From Chryseobacterium sp. IHB B 17019 (GTDB lineage: Bacteria > Bacteroidota > Bacteroidia > Flavobacteriales > Weeksellaceae): DNA of 64,000 nt. Within the stretch, counting starts at the first letter, position 1. Every line of letters begins with the position of its first letter. Shown piece after piece: positions 39,328-46,302 of this stretch. Location: NCBI RefSeq assembly GCF_001456155.1, contig NZ_CP013293.1, positions 682,001-746,000 of the forward strand. The letters are read 5' to 3'. The notes below the pieces were generated by a model. It ran no database searches and was not told the origin of the DNA. It saw only the letters and a program-made list of their open reading frames with translations. The translations under genes were made by a program, and so were the position numbers.

Positions 39328-40485
39328 ATGAAAATAATAAACTACAATCTGATTATTATTGCGCTTTTGTTTGTTGTTGGATGCAGCAAAAAAGAAAATA
39401 ATAACCAGTCTCAAAAAGAAAATATGGAAAATATACAGGTTTCAGACTACGGAGTGACGGCAAAAGACGATTCCATTAAAAAATATACATTAACCAATAA
39501 AAACGGGATGAAAGTGGAGGTCATCAATTTCGGTGGAATTATTACTTCACTCACGGCTCCCGACAAAAACGGGAAATATGAAGATGTCGTTTTAGGATTT
39601 ACAAAACCTGAAGATTATTTTAATGGAAACCCTTATTATTTCGGAGCTTTAATTGGCCGTTATGGGAACAGAATTGCCAATGCAAAATTTACTCTGGAAG
39701 GCAAAACCTACGATATTGATAAAAATGACGGACCGAATAGTCTTCACGGTGGAAAAGAAGGCTTTCATACCAAATTCTGGAACATTGAATCGGTAAAAGA
39801 TGCGAAATTTCCAACTTTAAAGCTGACTTACACCAGCGCAGACGGCGAAGAAGGCTATCCTGGAAAATTGTCTGTAACGGTTTTATATACATTGACAGAC
39901 GACAATGCTTTGGAGATTTCTTACGAAGCAACGACAGATAAAGCAACGGTTGTTAATCTTACACAACATTCATACTTCAATCTTTCAGGGAATTTCGCAA
40001 AAACGATTACCGACCACGAATTGCAAATTAACGCAGATAAATTTTTACCTGTTAATGAAACATTGATTCCTACAGGCGAACAGAAAGCGGTAAAAGGAAG
40101 TCCGTTTGATTTTACCGTTTCAAAACCAATCGGGAAAGACATCAATTCAGATGATGACCAGCTGAAAAAAGGAAAAGGCTACGACCACAACTGGATCCTG
40201 AATGGAAGCGGGATGAGAAACATCGCCAAAGTATACCATCCGCAATCAGGAAGAGTGATGGAGGTTCTTACCGATGAGCCGGGCGTTCAGTTCTATTCAG
40301 GAAATTTTCTTGATGGAAAATTTGACACTAAAACCGGTGGGAAAAATGAATTCCGAACAGGTTTTTGCTTAGAAACCCAGCATTTCCCGGATTCTCCGAA
40401 TCAACCTTCCTTTCCTTCAACAGAACTGAAGCCGGGACAAAAATATCAGACTAAAACGATTTATAAATTCTCAGTTAAAAAATAA
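39328..40485 (+). CDS. Aldose 1-epimerase (mutarotase), lipoprotein
   Basis: This 385-residue GalM-family protein interconverts sugar anomers. A lipobox (VVGC, Cys about 19) makes it an envelope lipoprotein, so it acts before transport. The domain begins near VSDYGVTAKDDS. GRYGNRIANAKFTL, NDGPNSLHGGKEGFHTKFW (His), LTQHSYFNLSGN (His), KGYDHNWIL and GFCLETQHFPDSPNQ (catalytic Glu) are all present. It lies three bases before the symporter start, so anomer supply and import are co-expressed. Confidence 0.93.
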   Translation: MKIINYNLIIIALLFVVGCSKKENNNQSQKENMENIQVSDYGVTAKDDSIKKYTLTNKNGMKVEVINFGGIITSLTAPDKNGKYEDVVLGFTKPEDYFNGNPYYFGALIGRYGNRIANAKFTLEGKTYDIDKNDGPNSLHGGKEGFHTKFWNIESVKDAKFPTLKLTYTSADGEEGYPGKLSVTVLYTLTDDNALEISYEATTDKATVVNLTQHSYFNLSGNFAKTITDHELQINADKFLPVNETLIPTGEQKAVKGSPFDFTVSKPIGKDINSDDDQLKKGKGYDHNWILNGSGMRNIAKVYHPQSGRVMEVLTDEPGVQFYSGNFLDGKFDTKTGGKNEFRTGFCLETQHFPDSPNQPSFPSTELKPGQKYQTKTIYKFSVKK

Positions 40486-40488
40486 ATT

Positions 40489-42216
40489 ATGGGAAACTTA
40501 GCAACAATTGATATCATCATATTTCTTGTTTATTTTGTGGTGGTAGCCGGTTACGGAATTTGGATTTACAACAGGAAAAAGTCCGCAGCCACGGGCAGTA
40601 AAGATTATTTTCTGGCCGAAGGTTCACTCACCTGGTGGGCCATTGGAGCCAGTCTGATTGCATCCAACATTTCGGCAGAACAGTTTATAGGAATGAGTGG
40701 CGAAGGTTTCTTCGTAGGAATTGCCGTTGCAGCCTATGAATGGATTGCAGCAATTGCACTGATTATCATCGCCGTTTGGTTTATTCCGATTTACCTTAAA
40801 AATAAAATTTACACAATGCCCCAATTCCTGGAAACCCGTTACAACAAATCGGTTTCTTTGATTATGGCGGTTTTTTGGCTGTTTCTCTATATAATTGTCA
40901 ATCTTACCTCAATTCTTTATCTAGGAGCTTTGGCAATCGATACTTTGCTGGGAGGAGATAATCTTCATATCATCATGGTTGGATTACTTCTGATGGCTTT
41001 GCTGATTGGTTTAGGCGGAATGAAAGTAATCGGGTACACCGATGTTATTCAGGTGGCAGTTTTGATTATCGGAGGTTTTGCAACAGTTTATATGGCTCTT
41101 CAGATTGTTGACCAGAGAATCAACGGAGCGGCTGTAGGAAATGCTTTTGCCGGTTTTCAGACCTTAATGAATGAAGCACCACAGCATTTTAAATTAATTC
41201 TTGACAAACCAACGACCACTACAACCACTTTAGCAATGCCGGAAAATCTGATTGTTCAAAAATATGTGGTTTTACCGGGCCTGGCGATGTATTTTGCAGG
41301 ACAGTGGATTGTCAATCTGAATTATTGGGGATGCAACCAGTACATCACGCAACGTGCTTTGGGCGCTGATTTGAAAACAGCAAGAACCGGGATTTTATTC
41401 GCAGGATTTCTGAAATTATTTATGCCGATTATCGTTATGCTTCCGGGAATTGCAGCTTATGTTTTATATACAAAAGGACATTTGCCGGGCTTCAATGGAG
41501 TAAAAGACGGCGCCTACTCAGCCATTCTAGGATTTTTACCTTCCGGTCTCAAAGGTTTGGCGGTGGCAGCTCTTACTGCAGCAATTGTAGCATCTCTGGC
41601 AGGAAAAGTAAACAGTATTTCGACGATTTTCACTTTAGATATCTATAAAAAATACCTGAAAGCAGATGCGACTGAAATCGAGATGGTAAGAACAGGACGA
41701 TGGGCAATTATTATTGCAATGGCTGTTGCTCTGGCATTTACATGGACGGATGTTCTGGGAATCGGCGGAGAAGGAGGTTTTACATTTATCCAGAAATATA
41801 CCGGATTTATCAGTCCTGGGGTTTTTGCAATGTTCCTTTTGGGAATGTTCTGGAAAAGAACGACAGGAACGGCAGCTTTAGTCGGCGTTCTTCTGGGATT
41901 TTTACTGGCGATTTTCTTCAACAGTTTTGCAGTCGGTATTTTCGGAAAAGAAACTTGGTTGTACACTGCTTTTACCTATGAAAAATTAGAAAATGGAGTG
42001 GTTCACACGATTACAGAAATTCCGTTTCTGATTAATATGGGATGGTCATTCTTTATCACAGTTGTCGTAATGGTAATGATAAGTTTGGCAGGCCCGAAAG
42101 TAAATCCGAAAGCTTTCGCTATAGATGCAACGATGTTTAAAGTAGATAACAGAACTTTGATTATGATTGTAGTAACAGTTCTTTTACTGACCGCACTTTA
42201 CGTGAGATTTTGGTAA
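40489..42216 (+). CDS. Sodium/solute symporter (SSS family), probable arabinose transporter
   Basis: This 575-residue inner-membrane protein of the SSS family has roughly 14 hydrophobic segments. WWAIGASLIASNISAEQFIGM is the conserved helix-1 region (shown here over its 20 core residues), with YTMPQFLETRYNKS and YWGCNQYITQRALGA also typical of SglT-like sugar symporters. It is directly downstream of the mutarotase and araA, so arabinose import is the best guess, with galactose, glucose or xylose as alternatives. A good terminator follows at 42231. Confidence 0.9.
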   Translation: MGNLATIDIIIFLVYFVVVAGYGIWIYNRKKSAATGSKDYFLAEGSLTWWAIGASLIASNISAEQFIGMSGEGFFVGIAVAAYEWIAAIALIIIAVWFIPIYLKNKIYTMPQFLETRYNKSVSLIMAVFWLFLYIIVNLTSILYLGALAIDTLLGGDNLHIIMVGLLLMALLIGLGGMKVIGYTDVIQVAVLIIGGFATVYMALQIVDQRINGAAVGNAFAGFQTLMNEAPQHFKLILDKPTTTTTTLAMPENLIVQKYVVLPGLAMYFAGQWIVNLNYWGCNQYITQRALGADLKTARTGILFAGFLKLFMPIIVMLPGIAAYVLYTKGHLPGFNGVKDGAYSAILGFLPSGLKGLAVAALTAAIVASLAGKVNSISTIFTLDIYKKYLKADATEIEMVRTGRWAIIIAMAVALAFTWTDVLGIGGEGGFTFIQKYTGFISPGVFAMFLLGMFWKRTTGTAALVGVLLGFLLAIFFNSFAVGIFGKETWLYTAFTYEKLENGVVHTITEIPFLINMGWSFFITVVVMVMISLAGPKVNPKAFAIDATMFKVDNRTLIMIVVTVLLLTALYVRFW

Positions 42217-42230
42217 TTTAAAAATAGTTA

Positions 42231-42264
42231 AAAATAGGATGTCGTTATTGGCGTCCTATTTTTT
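42231..42264 (+). terminator. Rho-independent terminator after the symporter gene
   Basis: AAAATAGGATG pairs with CGTCCTATTTT (one G-T pair) around a 10-base loop and runs into T residues. It closes the ara transcript. Confidence 0.85.
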
Positions 42265-42288
42265 AAGTTTATTTAAACTAATTGAAAA

Positions 42289-42466
42289 TTTAACCACAAA
42301 AGATACAAAAGCTATTATTGAACTATTTAAAGTTTTACTATTTTGAAAACAAAAGCCTGCAAAAGAATAAAATCAAAGATTTTTTTAACTTATGGGTTCT
42401 TATTTCAGTTTAGTAGTGAACTTAAATAACCAATGTGTTAGATCTTTTGTCTCTTTTGTGGTTAAA
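42289..42466. mobile_element. MITE-like element, 178 bp with 23-bp inverted terminal repeats
   Basis: The left end TTTAACCACAAAAGATACAAAAG and the right end are inverted copies matching at 22 of 23 positions. The interior is AT-rich without an open reading frame. No target-site duplication is obvious. It is either a miniature mobile element or a long imperfect hairpin repeat. Confidence 0.6.
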
Positions 42467-42529
42467 ATAAAAGTTTAAACAACGTTCTTTGTTAAGAATT
42501 CTAATGATTTTGTAATTTTAAATAAAGTT

Positions 42530-43174
42530 TTGAGAAAATATCTCCTTTTTATCGATACCGAAACAACAGCAATCCCGAAACGATGGGATCTGCCGTATTC
42601 CGAAACTGACAACTGGCCTTCAGCAGTTCAGGTTTCGTGGATCTTGTATGCTGAAAACGGCAGGGAAATTAAAAGAGAAAATTTTTATATTGATGCTGAA
42701 GATTTGAAAATCAGTGCATCGTCATTCAGAGTCCACGGAATTACCAAGGAATTTTTAAGCAGAAATGGCAAAGGAAGAAAGTTTGTGCTGCAAAAGCTTT
42801 CAGAAGACATTCAGCAATATTATCCGCTGATTACAGGACATTTCACAGAATTCGATATTCATACGCTGAGTTGCGATTTTTACAGGGCAGGCCTGGAAAA
42901 CCCTTTTCATCAGAGTTATTTTTACTGCACGATGCTAAAAAGCAAAGATTATATTTTAAATCCTAAAGCTGATTATTTTCGTTTGCCACAACTTTACAAT
43001 TTCCTTTTTAATGAAAAGATGGAACGTTCCCACGATGCTATGATTGATGCGGAAATGACAGCAAAATGTTTTTTTGAAATTCGTTCCCGTGGAGAAATTT
43101 CGGAAAATGAGCTTCATAAAATTCATCATGAAATAGAGTCTAAATTAAAATTTTTAACAGATAAAATGAAATAA
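42530..43174 (+). CDS. DnaQ-like 3'-5' exonuclease (TTG start)
   Basis: This 214-residue DEDD-family exonuclease resembles the proofreading subunit of DNA polymerase III. The ExoI motif FIDTETTA is at residues 7-14, ExoII lies in ITGHFTEFDIHTLSCDF and ExoIII in RSHDAMIDAEMTAKCF. TTG is the only start that keeps ExoI, because no ATG lies before it. The stop codon is two bases from the next gene, so the pair is co-translated. In other Bacteroidota this pair commonly accompanies acetate or solute symporters and acetyl-CoA synthetase (from memory). Here it follows a sugar symporter. Confidence 0.87.
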   Translation: MRKYLLFIDTETTAIPKRWDLPYSETDNWPSAVQVSWILYAENGREIKRENFYIDAEDLKISASSFRVHGITKEFLSRNGKGRKFVLQKLSEDIQQYYPLITGHFTEFDIHTLSCDFYRAGLENPFHQSYFYCTMLKSKDYILNPKADYFRLPQLYNFLFNEKMERSHDAMIDAEMTAKCFFEIRSRGEISENELHKIHHEIESKLKFLTDKMK

Positions 43175-43176
43175 TC

Positions 43177-45087
43177 ATGACGGAAGAAAAAATTATTTCA
43201 CTATTAAAAATAACAGAGCCTTTTCATCTTTTACCCGAAACGGTTCTTGCTGAAATCTCTGAAACACTTATTAAAACCGAGTTCTCCAAAGATACGCTGG
43301 TTTACCGTCAGGAAGTGACCGAGATGACAGGTGTAGATATTATTTCATCGGGAGAATATGAAACTTTCTTTTTCGATGCTGCTGAAAATAAAAGATGTTT
43401 GACGAAACATCACTCTCCTTACTGTTTTGGCGGAATTTCGGTGGTTTTGAACAGAGTTCGTGCGCTGAAATCTGCCATAGCCAAAAAAGGAACTGTGGTT
43501 TACACTTTACCCAGAAAAGAATTTTATGAATTGTGTAATGCATACGAAGATTTTTTTCATTATTTTACTTCAGATTTCGGTAAAAGGATGCTGGATGAAG
43601 AGTTTTCACACTTTGTAAAAACACCTGCAACTTTCGAAGAAAGTTATTTTGCAGCCGACCAGCTGTATTCCAGGAAAATTGAAGGTATTGCTTACAAAAG
43701 TATTGTTTCCTGCGAAGAAAATACACCCGTTTTTGAAGCTGCCAAACTGATGGCCGCCAATAAAGTAAGCTGTATTTTTATCAAAAAATCGGGGAGTGAC
43801 GAGATTATCGGTTATGCTACTGATATTACCTTACGGGATAACGTGATTGCCCGTTGTCTGGATCCAAGAACAGCCATTTTGGAGGTAATGGATAATCCGA
43901 TTGTCAGTATTTCCAGTGATGCCTATTTATATGAGGCGGTTCTGATGATGTTCAAAACCAAATCAAGATATCTTTTGGTGAAGAATAAAGAAGAATATGT
44001 TGGTTTTCTAAGCAGAAACCGTTTGCTGAGTGAGCAGGCGCAAAGCCCGCTGGTGTTCATCCAGTCTGTAAAGCAGGCAGAAAACACCGAAGAGCTTCGT
44101 AAAAAATGGAAGCAGGTTCCGGATATTATCAGTCAGCTTTTGGGAAGAGGGGTGCACGGTGAAATTGCCAGTCAGGTCATTACCACGATTGCCGACACGA
44201 TAACCGGAAAAGTGATAGAGAAAGTGATAAAGGAAATAGGGAAACCGCCTGCAAAATTTGCCTTTATTGTTACCGGAAGCGAAGGAAGAAAAGAGCAGAC
44301 GCTGAGCACCGATCAGGACAACGGAATCATTTACGAAGACAAAGCCAATGTACAGCGGGAAATGGTGCGGGAATATTTTCTGGATTTTGCTAAAAAAGTT
44401 TCAGATGACCTCAATACGATTGGTTTTGAATATTGCAAAGGTGGTTTTATGGCAAGTAATCCGAAATGGACCCATTCTCTTTCTCACTGGAAAAGAAATT
44501 ATGTCCAATGGATTGAAGAATCAGTCCCGGAAAATGCAATGAAATTTTCCACTTTTTTTGATTTCCGTTTTATTTACGGTGACGAAAATATTGTACATGA
44601 GCTGAAAGAATTTATCAAAGAAAAACTGGTTTCACCCAATCAGCTGTTTTTTGTGCATATCGCCAAAAATGCGCTTCAATATGAACCTCCTCTTACTTTT
44701 TTCAAAAAAATAAAGACTCAGACTATTGGAAAATCTGAGGTTTTCGATATCAAAACGGCAATGTCTCCCATTGTAGATCTTGTTCGTGTCTATGCACTGA
44801 AAAGTCATCTGGAAATAGAAAATACAGGCGAAAGAATGAAAAAACTGATGGAAATTGGTGTTTTCACACAGCAGCAGTATAACGAAATGCATCAGTCTTA
44901 TTATTATCTGATGGCGCTTCGGCTGAGAAATCAGGCAAATCAGATTAATATTGATAAAAAGAATCCTGATAACTATATAGAAATCAGCAAGCTGACCAGA
45001 ATAGAACGGGTGACCTTAATCGAAATTTTCAAGACCATTGCCAATTTCCAACTTGGAATTAAAGTTAAATTTACCGGAAGTTTTTAA
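43177..45087 (+). CDS. Cyclic-nucleotide-binding-like/CBS/DUF294 putative nucleotidyltransferase
   Basis: The 636-residue cytoplasmic protein has a cNMP-binding-like domain (about 10-140), two CBS domains (about 165-290), a DUF294 nucleotidyltransferase domain with GSEGRKEQTLSTDQDNG (about 367-383) and a C-terminal DUF294_C helical domain (about 470-630). The GSxGR...DxD arrangement is that of GlnD-like nucleotidyltransferases. CBS and cNMP domains suggest that it senses adenine nucleotides and modifies an unknown partner. It is co-translated with the exonuclease. The end of the gene overlaps a hairpin shared with the convergent araR. Confidence 0.88.
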   Translation: MTEEKIISLLKITEPFHLLPETVLAEISETLIKTEFSKDTLVYRQEVTEMTGVDIISSGEYETFFFDAAENKRCLTKHHSPYCFGGISVVLNRVRALKSAIAKKGTVVYTLPRKEFYELCNAYEDFFHYFTSDFGKRMLDEEFSHFVKTPATFEESYFAADQLYSRKIEGIAYKSIVSCEENTPVFEAAKLMAANKVSCIFIKKSGSDEIIGYATDITLRDNVIARCLDPRTAILEVMDNPIVSISSDAYLYEAVLMMFKTKSRYLLVKNKEEYVGFLSRNRLLSEQAQSPLVFIQSVKQAENTEELRKKWKQVPDIISQLLGRGVHGEIASQVITTIADTITGKVIEKVIKEIGKPPAKFAFIVTGSEGRKEQTLSTDQDNGIIYEDKANVQREMVREYFLDFAKKVSDDLNTIGFEYCKGGFMASNPKWTHSLSHWKRNYVQWIEESVPENAMKFSTFFDFRFIYGDENIVHELKEFIKEKLVSPNQLFFVHIAKNALQYEPPLTFFKKIKTQTIGKSEVFDIKTAMSPIVDLVRVYALKSHLEIENTGERMKKLMEIGVFTQQQYNEMHQSYYYLMALRLRNQANQINIDKKNPDNYIEISKLTRIERVTLIEIFKTIANFQLGIKVKFTGSF

Positions 45088-45115
45088 GCTTAGATTTTAA
45101 ACATAAAACCTTCCG
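45075..45115. terminator. Possible bidirectional terminator spanning two convergent stop codons
   Basis: CGGAAGTTTTTA pairs with TAAAACCTTCCG over 11 of 12 positions around a 17-base loop. The stem covers the last codons of both the DUF294 gene and araR, whose coding ends are only two bases apart. Confidence 0.45.
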
Positions 45116-45776
45116 AGATTTTCTTATTGTATTTTTCCTCATCAAAAGTATAAAGGTAAGACCCTTTTTTAGATGAGCTCATATCTTTATCGTTGGTTTT
45201 TACCAGAACATCCAAAGCATTTATTTTGCTGGTGAAATTTCGCTTGTCATATTTTTCATCAAAGATCGCTTCATAAAGATTCTGAAGATCCTTCATCGTG
45301 AATTTTTCAGGCAGCAGTTCAAAACCAATAGGTCTTGTCGTTGCTCTTCTTCTCAGTCTCAGAACAGCATCTTTTACCATTGCATTATGGTCGAAAATAA
45401 GTTCAGGATGATCTTTCAGATCAAACCATTTGGCGCTGTATTTTTCATTAATTTGAATGTTATCCTGAATATTAATTAAAGCATAATATGAAATCGACAT
45501 AATTCTGGCGGTCGGCTCACGGTCAATTTCTGTGTAAGTGTTCAGTTGCTCGAGATATATGTTTTCAAGCCCGGTCAATGCATTCAGGACACGATTGGCA
45601 GCTTGGTCGGAACTTTCTTTATCATCAATAAAACCACCCATAAGAGACCATTCTCCTTTCTTTGGCTCAAAATTTCTTTGTACCAGAAGAATTTTCAGGT
45701 TATCTCCGTCAAAACCGAAAATAATACAGTCAACTGCCACAAAATGTTTAGGATAATTAAGATAATTTTCTTCCAT
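45090..45776 (-). CDS. araR: AraR, Nudix-family transcriptional regulator of arabinose genes
   Basis: Starting at ATG 45776 (a TTG directly upstream would add one residue), the protein has 228 residues. It joins an N-terminal Nudix domain (about 10-140) to a winged-helix C-terminal domain (about 150-225, LLPEKFTMKDLQNLYEAIF). The Nudix box (about 46-70, ending RVLNALTGL) lacks the paired glutamates needed for hydrolysis, as in characterised Bacteroides AraR, which binds arabinose and represses ara genes. Its own upstream region and those of araB, GH3, GH127 and the transaldolase gene contain the AARTGT-N7-ACAYTT site. It is a paralogue of the regulator at 274-999. Confidence 0.88.
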   Translation of the reverse strand: MEENYLNYPKHFVAVDCIIFGFDGDNLKILLVQRNFEPKKGEWSLMGGFIDDKESSDQAANRVLNALTGLENIYLEQLNTYTEIDREPTARIMSISYYALINIQDNIQINEKYSAKWFDLKDHPELIFDHNAMVKDAVLRLRRRATTRPIGFELLPEKFTMKDLQNLYEAIFDEKYDKRNFTSKINALDVLVKTNDKDMSSSKKGSYLYTFDEEKYNKKISEGFMFKI

Positions 45777-45793
45777 CAAAAAATGATTTTATA

Positions 45794-45801
45794 CAAAGTT
45801 A
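45794..45801 (-). promoter_or_regulatory. araR promoter -7 box TAACTTTG
   Basis: On the minus strand the bases read TAACTTTG, a match to TAnnTTTG. It lies 17 bases before the araR start codon, implying a very short leader. Confidence 0.6.
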
Positions 45802-45837
45802 AAATTTTTAAGGTAGATTATAATATGAAAAGTAAAT

Positions 45838-45856
45838 AAATGTATCTTTCACACTT
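45838..45856. promoter_or_regulatory. Putative AraR operator upstream of araR
   Basis: AAATGT and ACACTT flank seven bases, so the site reads AAGTGT-N7-ACATTT on the minus strand. It lies 36 bases upstream of the araR -7 box and suggests autoregulation. Confidence 0.7.
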
Positions 45857-46279
45857 TATTTTTACTTTTTTAATTCTTTTTTGAAAATTAATTAGTTTGG
45901 GCGGCCTTTTGGAGAATTATTTTTATCATTTAAGCGATTTATTTGCCGAAAATACTATGAATCCTATATGAATTAAATGTTAAAAATATGTTAAAATTTA
46001 GATATATGTTTTCATTAAAATTTTTATAAGGGATGTTATTTAAATACGATAAGTCCAGGTATAAATTTCACATGTCTTTTATGAACAAACGAGATTTATT
46101 TTGATAATGACGAAATTACATTTATTTAATTGATATTCTATTGTTTGCCTATTCTTGTTTTTTATGATAAGGTAGAGATTTTTGAAGCTTTTTTCTCCAT
46201 CTTCAAAATGTTTTTTTTACATGTATTATTTCAAAATGATGAAAATTGTTTGTTATCTAGTTACTTTCTATTATTTTAG

Positions 46280-46298
46280 AAATGTAGAAATAACATTT
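46280..46298. promoter_or_regulatory. Putative AraR operator immediately before GH127
   Basis: AAATGT and ACATTT flank seven bases, a symmetrical match. It ends four bases before the GH127 start codon, so a bound regulator would block the start region rather than the -33 box. Confidence 0.65.
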
Positions 46299-46302
46299 AT
46301 TA

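Larger units (their letters stand above)
42217..42529. other. Gap holding a terminator and a MITE-like element
   Basis: No gene lies between the symporter and the exonuclease. The stretch holds the terminator at 42231-42264 and an element with 23-bp inverted ends at 42289-42466. Confidence 0.8.
45780..46302. other. 523-bp gap between araR and GH127
   Basis: No credible gene is seen. A short frame at 46182-46376 overlaps the GH127 signal peptide and looks spurious. The gap holds the araR promoter box (45794-45801, minus strand), two AraR-type operators (45838-45856 and 46280-46298) and otherwise AT-rich DNA. Confidence 0.75.

Noticed and set aside
45090..45776. Annotation as an active Nudix hydrolase
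   Set aside because: The catalytic glutamate pair of the Nudix box is missing and a winged-helix domain is fused, which fits a regulator.
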